A stretch of 40,541 nt of DNA from Bacteroidales bacterium (GTDB lineage Bacteria > Bacteroidota > Bacteroidia > Bacteroidales > VadinHA17): NCBI GenBank assembly GCA_021157415.1, contig JAGGWN010000037.1, forward strand, positions 1-40,541, read 5' to 3'. The position numbers and the translations under genes were made by a program. How positions within the stretch are numbered: position 1 is the first letter of the stretch; the number at the start of each line of letters is the position of its first letter. The notes under the pieces are model-generated. The model was given only the letters and a program-made list of their open reading frames with translations. It ran no database searches and was not told the DNA's origin. Shown piece after piece: positions 17,334-25,471 of this stretch.

Positions 17334-17795
17334 TTACAGATGGCGATTAATATAGGAAGAATAATCTTTTAACACAGGAGTATAATCCGATTCAAACAAG
17401 GGTGAAGAAATCATATAGTCAGCCGTAGAGCGGTTACTGGCCGTAGGGACATTATACAGTACCGTAATACGAAGCAGGGCTTTCACATCTACATCATGGG
17501 GCTGGGGTTCCATGGGATCCCACAGAAAGATGACCATATCTATTTTCCCTTCGGCAATCATTGCCCCCAATTGCTGATCTCCGCCTAAAGGACCTGACTT
17601 TAGAAGGGTTATATCAAAATCCATGGCCTCTTTTTCTTCCAGATTCTTTTCTATGGTCTCCTTAACCCGTTTCCCGGTGGTTCCGGTACAAACCAGTTTG
17701 TTCGGCAACAGCTTCCGGTAATTATAGGCAACCCATTCCAGCAGATCCTCTTTCCGGTTATCATGAGCCACCAAAGCGATTGTTTTTGTTTTCAT
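17334..17795 (-). CDS. mgsA: Methylglyoxal synthase
   Basis: This 153-residue cytoplasmic enzyme converts dihydroxyacetone phosphate to methylglyoxal and phosphate. Family motifs are intact: VAHDNRK with H11, D12 and K15; the phosphate-binding CTGTTGKRV; SGPLGGDQQLGAMI with catalytic-type D73; and DPMEPQPHDVDVKALLR with H100 and D103. The VPTASNRSTADYMI stretch is also typical. Length matches the usual 150-155 residues. It appears to have its own transcript, because a 179-base structured gap separates it from the upstream DUF4038 gene. Methylglyoxal synthase acts as a phosphate-recovery bypass when sugar phosphates accumulate, which suits a sugar-degrading locus. Confidence 0.95.
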   Translation of the reverse strand: MKTKTIALVAHDNRKEDLLEWVAYNYRKLLPNKLVCTGTTGKRVKETIEKNLEEKEAMDFDITLLKSGPLGGDQQLGAMIAEGKIDMVIFLWDPMEPQPHDVDVKALLRITVLYNVPTASNRSTADYMISSPLFESDYTPVLKDYSSYINRHL

Positions 17796-17856
17796 CTGAT
17801 AAAGCCTTTATACTATTATTATTCTTAGAAAGAAACGAAAATTTATCTCAAATTTT

Positions 17857-17964
17857 GCAATAGAAAACCCAAAATGTTTTCTATTGCGGAACGACAAAGG
17901 AATTTACCCAGTACGGCCTACGGCCTTTGTGTAATAGAAGATTTTTTTCGAAATCTCTATTGCG
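17857..17964. repeat. Cluster of three stem-loops with recurring CTATTGCG arms
   Basis: GCAATAGAAAAC (17857-17868) pairs perfectly with GTTTTCTATTGC (17876-17887). ACAAAGG (17894-17900) pairs with CCTTTGT (17924-17930). AATAG-a-AGATTT (17933-17944) pairs with AAATCTCTATT (17951-17961). CTATTGCG occurs at 17881-17888 and again at 17957-17964. It lies between the DUF4038 gene and mgsA. A terminator, a small mobile repeat or a structured RNA would all fit; no strong U tract follows on the minus strand. Confidence 0.6.
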
Positions 17965-17974
17965 CAAACTGGGC

Positions 17975-19354
17975 TTATTTCAGTAAAAAATTCCCCGGAT
18001 CGGGATATTTCTTTCCCGGATCATCCAACACCAGTACCCAGTCGGTGCGGGAACCACTGGAGGGCGGAACAAAAGCCTGCACCTTGCGATTGTTCTTAAA
18101 AGCAGGGATTGGAATACTTTTGCCTTCGCGGGGATTATACCAATAGCCGTTTAGGTAATCCGAAGCCATCTTCTCCATCCTGAGGTGAACAGGTGCTCCA
18201 AAAGATGAATAAATGATCACAAAGGAACGATCAGCACCCCGGGCAGCACGGATCGTACTTTTATCCTGACCATAGACATCGGCAAGGATATCCTGATCAG
18301 GTAGCATTTCGATAAAAGGTCTTGACTCAAAGAGCCGGCGCATATATCCCATTTGTCTGGCTCCCGGCTGGTGGATAGCATAATACCAGGGAATTCGAGC
18401 ATAGACTTCCGGTTTCTTTCCGGGAGCATACATTTGCCAGACATTGTTATTTCCATATGTATGACCCAAAGCTCCGGCCAGTACGGACCAGTATGCTGCC
18501 TGCCTGGCATCATAGGCAACAAAACGTTCGTTCCGGTCGGTAAAAGCAACCGGAAGATCTTCATATTGCGGTTCTCCGTCCAGACACGGTTTCACCGGCT
18601 TCAGTTTATAATCATGTCCGATAACTTCATAAACCGGATTGTTCCGCTCCATATGGCCTGTCTGTGCCATATTGAAGTCCAGCCAGGATTCCTTATGGAA
18701 CCATCGTGAGGTAGAAACGCCTCCGGAAGGATGGTAAGAGATCAGATGTTTTCCACCGTCTCCTTCCCGGATGCCCCGGGCCATGGCCCGGATAATCTCA
18801 AAATGTCCGGGCCTTTCCGGATTGCGGTCTCCTCCGAGGATCCAGATAATGTTAGGCTGGTTTTTGTAACGGCTCCCGATCCATTTCCCATAGCTTTGTG
18901 CTTTTTCGGGAGTGTCAAATATTACCGGCCCTACACCCCATCGTTTATTCCACTTATCTCCCCAGGTAGGAAGGACAGCCATATATATCCCCAGATTTGC
19001 AGCTTTGTGTATCACCCAGTCCACATGCTGAAAGTATTTTTCATTGGGGTGCAGAGGATCATCATCCATCAAAGGAACTTCTCCTTCCGTGTTAGGCGTA
19101 TGTAGCCCGTCCAGTTCAGCCAGCACCACTGCCTGGATCACATTAAACCCTTTCTCCTTCCGGTCTTTCAGATACATCTCGGTCTGCTTTTTGTCACAGC
19201 GGTGAAATAATTCCCAGCCGGTGTCTGCCATATAAAAGAAAACCGAACCGTCATCCTTTATCAGGCGCCGGCTATCGGGACTGACATGCAGCCACTGCGC
19301 ATCCAGAAATGCAAATACAAACAGAAAAATTGCCAGGAAAACGATTTTTTTCAT
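17975..19354 (-). CDS. DUF4038 apiosidase-like secreted glycoside hydrolase
   Basis: This 459-residue protein has a signal peptide (MKKIVFLAIFLFVFAFLDAQ). The body has the DUF4038 TIM-barrel pattern: FFYMADTGWELFHRC, YLKDRKEKGFNVIQAVVL, YFQHVDWVIHKAANLGIYM and NIIWILGGDRNPE, where the D/E region is presumably catalytic. The C-terminal ~90 residues (YLNGYWYNPREGKSIPI to DWVLVLDD) match the collagen-binding-like domain that usually accompanies DUF4038. This architecture is that of GH140 apiosidases and relatives, acting in the periplasm or outside the cell on glycans. The gene lies 61 bases downstream of the PIG-L deacetylase, so the two probably share a transcript. Actual substrate is unknown. 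Confidence 0.85.
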   Translation of the reverse strand: MKKIVFLAIFLFVFAFLDAQWLHVSPDSRRLIKDDGSVFFYMADTGWELFHRCDKKQTEMYLKDRKEKGFNVIQAVVLAELDGLHTPNTEGEVPLMDDDPLHPNEKYFQHVDWVIHKAANLGIYMAVLPTWGDKWNKRWGVGPVIFDTPEKAQSYGKWIGSRYKNQPNIIWILGGDRNPERPGHFEIIRAMARGIREGDGGKHLISYHPSGGVSTSRWFHKESWLDFNMAQTGHMERNNPVYEVIGHDYKLKPVKPCLDGEPQYEDLPVAFTDRNERFVAYDARQAAYWSVLAGALGHTYGNNNVWQMYAPGKKPEVYARIPWYYAIHQPGARQMGYMRRLFESRPFIEMLPDQDILADVYGQDKSTIRAARGADRSFVIIYSSFGAPVHLRMEKMASDYLNGYWYNPREGKSIPIPAFKNNRKVQAFVPPSSGSRTDWVLVLDDPGKKYPDPGNFLLK

Positions 19355-19415
19355 AACGAGTCAGGTTAAGTATGCCATATAACGATCAGACGTATTTTAT
19401 ACACAGAAACTGTGA

Positions 19416-20168
19416 TCAGGGTATCCAGCCCTGCGGGCTGCGGGCATGACGGACAAAAGCCTCGGCATAGTCACTTCCATATTCCAGCCCTCTGAATATT
19501 TCCATCTTTTCATGAAACTCCGGATAAGTGGTTTCTCTGATCTTCTGGCTTTTGTGAACGAAACAGGCTTCATGTTTCTTTTGAATCACCGGGGTAATAT
19601 CACAATAATCCGTAGGATGGAAATGCTGGGTCTGGCCTCCGGTATCCACTTCAAAATAATAAAGCGCCGCTTTCATGCCCTGAGACAACCACGCATCATA
19701 AATCAATACGGAGCAGGCCCGGTGGTCCCGGTGCGTATCTATCGGCCAGTGCGTAAATATGATATCAGGTTTTTCCTCGTCCAACATCTGCTTTACTTCG
19801 TCGTATCGCTGCCTGTTGACTTCCGTATCTCCGTCCATCTGACCGCCGAATACCGGGCGAGCACCCATGATCCGGCAAGCTTCGGTAAGCTCGGCAGTCC
19901 TGATCCTGGCCGCCTCATCGTACCTTTTTCCAGGGATACCCGCTTCACCTCTTGTAAGATAATAAGCCACCACTTCATGTCCGGCCCGGGTGTATCTCAG
20001 GATGGTCCCTCCGCAACCGGTTTCAGGATCATCCGGATGTGCCCCGGCAACAAGTATCTTTAATTTTTGCCGGATTGTTTCCGGTTTGAGAGAGGCAGCA
20101 TGCAGAGGTCGAGCTATGGCAGCCCCTGTGGCAAACACAGATACACCCAACATATTTCTGCGTTTCAT
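19416..20168 (-). CDS. PIG-L family deacetylase, probably exported
   Basis: This 250-residue zinc-dependent deacetylase of the PIG-L/LmbE family has the signature VAGAHPDDPE (H44, D46, D47) and the later metal-ligand stretch HWPIDTHRDHRA. Such enzymes remove N-acetyl groups from GlcNAc-type sugars or related amides. The N-terminus MKRRNMLGVSVFATGAAIARP, with paired arginines before a hydrophobic run, looks like a twin-arginine-type signal, so it probably acts in the periplasm. It is followed by the DUF4038 hydrolase gene on the same strand. The pairing suggests combined removal of an acyl group and a sugar from one glycan. Substrate is not evident. Confidence 0.87.
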   Translation of the reverse strand: MKRRNMLGVSVFATGAAIARPLHAASLKPETIRQKLKILVAGAHPDDPETGCGGTILRYTRAGHEVVAYYLTRGEAGIPGKRYDEAARIRTAELTEACRIMGARPVFGGQMDGDTEVNRQRYDEVKQMLDEEKPDIIFTHWPIDTHRDHRACSVLIYDAWLSQGMKAALYYFEVDTGGQTQHFHPTDYCDITPVIQKKHEACFVHKSQKIRETTYPEFHEKMEIFRGLEYGSDYAEAFVRHARSPQGWIP

Positions 20169-20510
20169 ACTAATAACATTTAAATATAAGAGAATTAAAG
20201 ATACACTTTCCCAATAAGAATATCATTGTTTTGCGTGAAAAAATATTTTTCAGTGGTCTTACATTAAGTACATGACCGAACGTTATAAAAAATATCGCCG
20301 TAAAAAAGAATCCTGGATGGACCTGTTGATCATCGACAAAAAAAGATCTTCCGGCAAACAGACCTGTTGATCCGGATGGAACAGGAAGGATAGTCAGAGC
20401 ATGCACCAAGAGAGGCTCCTGCACTGTTTTATTTTGTTTATCTATTTGATATTCTATATTTTCTCTCATATAATATGCCTATCTCCCAAAAGCTGTCCGG
20501 GAGGGGCAGA
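20169..20510. other. 342-base gap between PIG-L and the corrinoid activator
   Basis: The region is AT-rich near 20170-20260. It holds one small plus-strand ORF (20272-20370) and a weak CTCCC/GGGAG hairpin at about 20484-20504, just after the activator gene's stop. That hairpin could help termination, but no clear U tract follows. Confidence 0.5.
20272..20370 (+). CDS. Possible 32-residue basic small protein
   Basis: An ATG frame encodes a basic peptide starting MTERYKKYRRKKESW and ending RSSGKQTC. It is codon-like rather than AT-random, and lies on the strand opposite to both neighbours. A TATTTTTC element at 20244-20251 is one mismatch from the TAnnTTTG box. There is no homology that I recognise. 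Confidence 0.25.
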   Translation: MTERYKKYRRKKESWMDLLIIDKKRSSGKQTC

Positions 20511-22004
20511 TCATGTAAAGATCATATTCTCCGCAAATATATCCTGGAAACGGGGGTTAGACTCGAGGGAAAGATGAACGGTCTTTTCCAGGATGTCACG
20601 GATCACCTCTTCCTCTTCGAACAGCGCCATTTTGGTGCCGAGGAGGGCTGTATTGCCCATCTTGATTATCTTTTCCTCAGGGAATTTCAGCAGACCGATA
20701 CGGCGGGTGTTCTCCAGGTTGATGAAGGTACCGAAGGCCCCCGAGATAAATACGTTTTTTACCTCCCCGGCTGAGATTCCCATCTCCTCCATGAGGATCT
20801 GCAGACCGGAGGCAATGGCGCTTTTGGCCAGCTGCAGCTCGCGTACATCTTTTTGCGTAAGATAGACCTGCGGCGTCAGATGCAGTCTTTCATCCTCCGT
20901 CGTCACCCTGCCGCCCAGGTCGATGTCACCTTTTTCCAGGAAAACGGCGATGGCATCGATAAGTCCGCTGCCACATATGCCACGTGCCTGTTCATTGCCG
21001 ATGATATGGTTTCTGACCGTACCGTTCTCCACCATCACAGAAGAGATGGCGCCCGTGGTGGCCCGCATGCCCATGCGGATGTTGGTCCCTTCGAAAGCGG
21101 GGCCGGCGGCAGTGGAGGCACAAAGGATATGCTCCCGATTGCCCACGACGATCTCGCCGTTGGTGCCCAGATCGACCAGGACGACAGGCTGTTCACTCTC
21201 CGCCATCCCCGTGGCCAGGATCCCGGCCAGGATGTCGCTGCCGACAAAGCTTCCAAGGATGGGCAGAAAGACGATTTCCGTATGATCGGCCGGCAACCCC
21301 AGCTCTCCGGCCGTAAAACAGCACTCCCCGCCATGAGAGGTCTCGAAAGGATAGGCTGCCATGGGGGTGAGATCGTGTCCGCAGAAAAGATGATGCATCA
21401 CAGTGTTACCTGCCACCAGGATCTTTTCAGGGGGCACCTCCTTCACCTTGCACAGAAGACGTCTCGTCATCTTTGAGAACTTTTCACGTATAAGACGAGT
21501 GAGTTCGTCTGCACCTCCCTGCAGCACTGCATATTCGATACGGGAGATCACATCGCCTCCGTAACGGGCCTGCGGGTTGACACCGGTCTCTACGGCCACC
21601 ACCTCGCCGCTCTGCAGGTTGACCAGCTGCGCCACCAGCGTGGTTGTGCCTATATCGAAGGCAATGCCATAACCTGCACGCGGCCGGAAACGGAAAGGAG
21701 TACTGTCGGCCAGGATGAAGGTGTCGAACTGCCCGATCTCCAGCACCACATCCCCCGTCACCTGACTACGACAGGCCAGCCGCCAGGGATCACTGAGGCC
21801 CAGCTTCTCCAGCGCCCGGCGGTGAGAAGTATCCACCGACACCTCCCCCTCCAGCACCTTTATCCGGCAACCGCCGCACAAAGCCTTGCTCCCGCATGGA
21901 AATTCTACCCCGTACGAAAAAAGGATGTCTTTGAGGGGCGTACCCGCCGGTACCCGGATCTTCTTGCCCAAGGGCTCCAGACGGACAGTGAAATGTTTTT
22001 CCAT
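20511..22004 (-). CDS. Corrinoid-protein reductive activator (2Fe-2S + DUF4445/ASKHA, RACo-like)
   Basis: This 497-residue cytoplasmic protein has an N-terminal [2Fe-2S] ferredoxin domain with C37, C43, C46 and C78 (FPCGSKALCGGC, RLACRS). A linker and the ASKHA ATPase region of DUF4445 follow, including YGIAFDIGTTTLVAQLV, GNTVMHHLFCG, LVDLGTNGEIV and ARGICGSGLIDAI. Proteins of this type (RACo, RamA-related activators) use ATP to reduce inactive Co(II) corrinoid back to Co(I), letting methyltransferases resume work. It lies 92 bases downstream of a corrinoid-binding protein gene on the same strand. No dedicated methyltransferase lies next to the pair; the nearest candidate is the UroD-family gene at 33247-34293. 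Confidence 0.92.
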   Translation of the reverse strand: MEKHFTVRLEPLGKKIRVPAGTPLKDILFSYGVEFPCGSKALCGGCRIKVLEGEVSVDTSHRRALEKLGLSDPWRLACRSQVTGDVVLEIGQFDTFILADSTPFRFRPRAGYGIAFDIGTTTLVAQLVNLQSGEVVAVETGVNPQARYGGDVISRIEYAVLQGGADELTRLIREKFSKMTRRLLCKVKEVPPEKILVAGNTVMHHLFCGHDLTPMAAYPFETSHGGECCFTAGELGLPADHTEIVFLPILGSFVGSDILAGILATGMAESEQPVVLVDLGTNGEIVVGNREHILCASTAAGPAFEGTNIRMGMRATTGAISSVMVENGTVRNHIIGNEQARGICGSGLIDAIAVFLEKGDIDLGGRVTTEDERLHLTPQVYLTQKDVRELQLAKSAIASGLQILMEEMGISAGEVKNVFISGAFGTFINLENTRRIGLLKFPEEKIIKMGNTALLGTKMALFEEEEVIRDILEKTVHLSLESNPRFQDIFAENMIFT

Positions 22005-22033
22005 ACAAACGTATTAGCAGTACCGGGATGGAA

Positions 22034-22090
22034 CGATGATCGACGATCGATGATCGAAGAACTGTAAACTGTGAACTATGAACTGTGAAC
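22034..22090. repeat. Short simple repeats between corrinoid gene and activator
   Basis: CGATGATCG occurs twice (22034-22042 and 22048-22056). It is followed by GAACTGTAAACTGTGAACTATGAACTGTGAAC-like runs to 22090. A related CGATCATC motif occurs in inverted orientation near 15617. These fill almost all of the 92-base gap. Confidence 0.7.
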
Positions 22091-22096
22091 CGGCAA

Positions 22097-22765
22097 CTAA
22101 GATACCAGCTGATCCAGGAATGCCGTGGCCCCCTGCGGGTCGGGAGAGTAGAAGTCGGCACCTATCTGCTCGCAGTAGTCCTGCGAAAGAGGTGCGCCGC
22201 CCACCATCACGACCGTTTCGGGGTTCATCGCTTTGATCTTCTCGGTGATCCCTTTCATGTTGACCATGGTAGTGGTCAGCAGGGCCGACATGCCCACGAT
22301 GGCACCGGGATGCTCCTCCAGGGCTGTCTTGAACTTTTCGAAGGGTGTGTCGGCCCCCAGATCAATCACTTTCCATCCGGCTCCTTCGATCATCATGCCC
22401 AAGAGGTTCTTACCGATGTCGTGCAGATCGCCCTGTACCGTCCCGAGGATCACCGCCCCTTTCTGCTTCACGGAACCTGATTTGAAGAAAGGTTCAATAT
22501 GTTTCATGGCCGCTTTCATGGCTTTGGCAGCCATCAGCATCTCCGGCACAAAAGCTCTGCCGGCGCTGAAATCCTCGCCGATCAGATGCATGCCCTTGAC
22601 CAGGGCTTTCTGGAGCACCTCATCTGCAGAAAATCCTATTTTCAGCGCTTCGGCCGTCAGTTCGTCGGCCCCGTCCTTCCCCTTCATATCAGGAGGATAA
22701 GGAGAGTTTTTGTCCGCCTTGCCTTTTTTTACGGCGATCGTTAATTTTTCAAGAATATCTTCCAT
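22097..22765 (-). CDS. Corrinoid (B12-binding) methyltransferase protein
   Basis: This 222-residue protein has the standard two-domain corrinoid shuttle fold. A helical cap lies at about 20-90 (AGRAFVPEMLMAAKAMKAAM). A Rossmann-like B12-binding domain follows with DLHDIGKNLL, the D-x-H-x-x-G motif whose His is the lower cobalt ligand, plus GMSALLTTTM and MVGGAPLSQDY. Such proteins (MtbC/MtmC-like) carry a methyl group between a substrate-specific methyltransferase and a second methyl acceptor enzyme. The following gene encodes its reductive activator, so the pair forms a working module. The partner methyltransferases are not adjacent. The start at 22765 is followed by the usual MEDILEKL helix. 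Confidence 0.92.
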   Translation of the reverse strand: MEDILEKLTIAVKKGKADKNSPYPPDMKGKDGADELTAEALKIGFSADEVLQKALVKGMHLIGEDFSAGRAFVPEMLMAAKAMKAAMKHIEPFFKSGSVKQKGAVILGTVQGDLHDIGKNLLGMMIEGAGWKVIDLGADTPFEKFKTALEEHPGAIVGMSALLTTTMVNMKGITEKIKAMNPETVVMVGGAPLSQDYCEQIGADFYSPDPQGATAFLDQLVS

Positions 22766-22869
22766 AACAATTAAAGTTCGTTATCGGTTGTAAATATAAG
22801 GATTATCTGTGTTTTAAGTAAATTTTCAAACGCCATTCCGCAGTCTTGAACTCTTCAACTGTTCAACTC

Positions 22870-22887
22870 CTGCCTGTCGGCAGGCAG
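22870..22887. terminator. Perfect 7-bp hairpin CTGCCTG-TCGG-CAGGCAG
   Basis: A GC-rich perfect stem with a TCGG tetraloop. It is compact enough for a transcript end after the sialidase operon, but it sits inside repeats and lacks a T tract, so a repeated extragenic palindrome is equally likely. Confidence 0.5.
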
Positions 22888-22910
22888 ATTTCAACCCTTC
22901 AACTTTTGCC

Positions 22911-22945
22911 GTGAATCTGCAAATCTTTGATTTGCCCAGATTCAC
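22911..22945. repeat. 15-bp stem-loop with CC bulge
   Basis: GTGAATCTG + CAAATC (22911-22925) pair with GATTTG + CAGATTCAC (22929-22934 and 22937-22945) around a TTT loop, with a CC bulge. Fifteen paired bases make this stronger than expected by chance. Confidence 0.7.
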
Positions 22946-22954
22946 GAGCATCCT

Positions 22955-22991
22955 CGAAAAACTACGCAGATCGCAGATCTGCTGTTTTTCG
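22955..22991. terminator. Stem-loop with GTTTTTC arm
   Basis: CGAAAAAC (22955-22962) pairs with GTTTTTCG (22984-22991) outside GCAGATC/GATCTGC (22966-22972 and 22976-22982). It is the first strong hairpin met by transcripts leaving the sialidase gene that stops at 23033, and may terminate or stabilise them. Confidence 0.5.
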
Positions 22992-23032
22992 GGATCAACT
23001 CTTCAACCTTTCAACTTTTCAACCCTTTTCTA

Positions 23033-25387
23033 TCATTTTATCATTTCATCATTCAATCTTTTGTCCAGTTCTTCCAGCTTAAACCTTACGGAAAGGATAT
23101 AAGGTTCTTCCCCCTTCTCCCAGTGTCCGTAGGTGGTGGTTACGAACGTCCCGTCGGGCATCAGTTCCAAACCGGGATAAGCACAATCCCAGCCGTCTTT
23201 ATTATCTTTCAGTCGTATTCTGTATTGTCCTTTCCCTCCTTTGACCAGGTCGTCCCAGGTTCCGACCCAGGCGACCCAGTCACCTTCGGTGGGATTGCCC
23301 AGACCGGTCTCCTGTGCGATCCTGCTGTAGTTGGTCTCGCCTTTTTCCCGGGCGATCTTCACCAGCTCTTCATTGTATTCGCGCGGGCTGTGGTCACGGA
23401 ACACCACCACCAGACGTCCGTCGGGGGCATATTTCAACACATGGCGGTCGCCGGTGAGCTCGTTGGGCAGGGGCCGGGGGCGGCTCCAGGTCGTCCCTTC
23501 ATCATTGGAAAAAATGATCTGCGAATGATCCCTGCGGCTGTTTTCCCGCAATAGCACCGCCAGTTGCGTACCGTCCGGAGAACGGATGATCCCCGGCTCA
23601 CAGATATTGATCTCCCGCGACTGCATCACTTTCTCCGGATACGACCACGTAAGACCACCGTCATCCGTAAAAGTCTTGTAGAGGGTGAACATGCGGCTGT
23701 TAAAATCTTGCCTGTCACGATCGTAACGTTGTCGGCCGTCACGGGTAAAAAAGCGCATGTCATCATGAAACATCGCCATATAATGTCCTTTTCCTGTATT
23801 TACGGGAGTCATGCAGGCCATCACCACGATGCCACCCCAGATGCCGGCCGGCTTCAGCTCACTCCAGGTGAGTCCGTCGTCTTCCGACACGGAAAAACGG
23901 GCAGGATACAACCCCGACCAGAGGATGATCCGTTTTTTCCCGAATTTGTCCTCCATCCGGAAAAGGGTGGGTACCTCTTTGGAGGTTTGCCAGGAAGGAG
24001 GCACTGGCAGGCGCTCACTCCAGGTAAAACCTCCGTCGGTGCTGCGTTTGTAAACGATCGCTCCGCGCCCGTGGCCTTTTGGATAGACCACCAGCATGGT
24101 CTTTCCGTCTTCAAGGAGCAGGGTGGTAGGATGGCCCAGGTACTGACCCTTTTCCCTGTCGACAATCACCTGCCTTTTTGTCTCTTTATCAAGGTCGATA
24201 ATCGGAATGGAGAGATACGGCTCTGCCTTTTTCTTCTCATCCCCCCGGAGGATCTGTTCGAGGGAGTATTTCGTAAAACGAATGGTCTGGTAATGATCCG
24301 CCTCGTACAGCAGACCCACCTTTCCACCGACAAGCTCTGTCATGCAGGAATAGGCAAAAAAAGCGGGGGTAACGGTCAGGGCATGCTGCCAGCTCCTGCC
24401 GTCGTTGCTCATGCGGATGGTCCCCTGATTCCTGGCATATTTGTTGGCCGGCGATGCCTGCAGGATTACCCTACCCGTATCGCCTGGAGCATTCATGCCC
24501 AGCAACGCTCCCTGGCAGGCGATACCCGGCAGACCGAAGTCAAGCCGCATATGTGACCAGGTCCTGCCGCCGTTATGACTCACCGACACCTGCCGGTACC
24601 GTCCGCCCTGGTTGCGGGCCACGAAGAGGATGCTGCCGTCAGAGAGTTCGGCCACCTGCGACTCATTACCATAGCCGGTCTGCCCCTCGCGTTTGATGTC
24701 ATTGCTCAGATGCCAGGATACCCCGTTGTCATCGCTCCAGGCTACAGCATTGGTCCAGCCACGGATATTGTCATCAATCTTTTTCGTCAGATAAAGCGGG
24801 ACGATCACCCTGCCCTTGTATTTCCCCCGTGTCAGCTGGATACCGATGCCGGGACTGCCCACGGAAATCCTGTCTGCCGGCCGTATCATTTTGGTGATCT
24901 CGCGCGGCCCGCTCCAAGAGACACCGTCATCATCGCTGTACACCAACCAGGTGTGCGTATTGCGCGGCCCGTCATACCCCTCATCGGCCATTTGTATCCA
25001 GCTCATATTGCGGGAGTGTATGCCATACGGGTACTCCTGGAAAAGAAGGAGGATACGTCCGGACGAGAGCATAACCGCCAGCGGATCGTTCAGGGAACTC
25101 TTGCCAAAATCTGCAATCACCTGCAAGGGCAGCCACGTTGTGCCTCCGTCTGACGAACGCCGCAGGACGATATCGTTCTGCGCATGATCGTGCAATCCCA
25201 CCCTCCGCTCGGCAAAGGCCAGGAGGGTCCCGTGGTGCGTAGTGACCAGCGCAGGAATGCGATAGCCATATTGCTCCCCACCCAGACCATAGCGAAAAAC
25301 AACTATATCGCCAGCCGGCCGGGATGAAAATCCGTAGAGCGATCCCAGAAGGACCCCTAATACAAAAAACATTCTTTTCGTTCTCAT
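23033..25387 (-). CDS. Double-domain exo-alpha-sialidase-like protein (GH33 type)
   Basis: This 784-residue protein has an N-terminal signal (MRTKRMFFVLGVLLGS). The first propeller has the sialidase start GYRIPALVTT with its Arg and FAERR, plus Asp boxes SSDGGTTW, SDDDGVSW, SDDNGVSW and SHNGGRTW. A second propeller from about residue 400 has STDGGFTW, SEDDGLTW, TDDGGLTW and SNDEGTTW but no RIP motif. The first half is thus the likely catalytic GH33 unit; the second may be a degenerate binding or specificity module. I chose the ATG at 25387 because the signal peptide starts there; 25429 is an alternative. It is the last gene of the long operon, 84 bases after the transporter. Confidence 0.85.
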   Translation of the reverse strand: MRTKRMFFVLGVLLGSLYGFSSRPAGDIVVFRYGLGGEQYGYRIPALVTTHHGTLLAFAERRVGLHDHAQNDIVLRRSSDGGTTWLPLQVIADFGKSSLNDPLAVMLSSGRILLLFQEYPYGIHSRNMSWIQMADEGYDGPRNTHTWLVYSDDDGVSWSGPREITKMIRPADRISVGSPGIGIQLTRGKYKGRVIVPLYLTKKIDDNIRGWTNAVAWSDDNGVSWHLSNDIKREGQTGYGNESQVAELSDGSILFVARNQGGRYRQVSVSHNGGRTWSHMRLDFGLPGIACQGALLGMNAPGDTGRVILQASPANKYARNQGTIRMSNDGRSWQHALTVTPAFFAYSCMTELVGGKVGLLYEADHYQTIRFTKYSLEQILRGDEKKKAEPYLSIPIIDLDKETKRQVIVDREKGQYLGHPTTLLLEDGKTMLVVYPKGHGRGAIVYKRSTDGGFTWSERLPVPPSWQTSKEVPTLFRMEDKFGKKRIILWSGLYPARFSVSEDDGLTWSELKPAGIWGGIVVMACMTPVNTGKGHYMAMFHDDMRFFTRDGRQRYDRDRQDFNSRMFTLYKTFTDDGGLTWSYPEKVMQSREINICEPGIIRSPDGTQLAVLLRENSRRDHSQIIFSNDEGTTWSRPRPLPNELTGDRHVLKYAPDGRLVVVFRDHSPREYNEELVKIAREKGETNYSRIAQETGLGNPTEGDWVAWVGTWDDLVKGGKGQYRIRLKDNKDGWDCAYPGLELMPDGTFVTTTYGHWEKGEEPYILSVRFKLEELDKRLNDEMIK

Positions 25388-25471
25388 AAGATCAAAATCA
25401 TTTTTACCCTTTATAGGGGCTATAAACATTATTGTAAAAATCTCATAAATATCATCATCCCCTTAACATCC

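Larger units (their letters stand above)
22766..23032. other. Repeat- and hairpin-filled gap at the end of the sialidase operon
   Basis: The 267 bases contain a TATATTTA element on the minus strand (22798 to 22791), one mismatch from a -7 box and 26 bases before the corrinoid gene. There are also TTCAACTTTT-type repeats (about 22846-22908 and 22996-23024) and the three hairpins listed separately. It marks the boundary between the sialidase run and the corrinoid pair. Confidence 0.6.

Noticed and set aside
20170-20469. A 99-codon minus-strand frame upstream of the PIG-L gene
   Set aside because: It has no recognisable domain and a composition not typical of the neighbouring genes.
22006-22013. 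TACGTTTG on the minus strand, a perfect TAnnTTTG match
   Set aside because: It lies only 2 bases from the ATG of the activator gene, so a transcript would start inside the gene.
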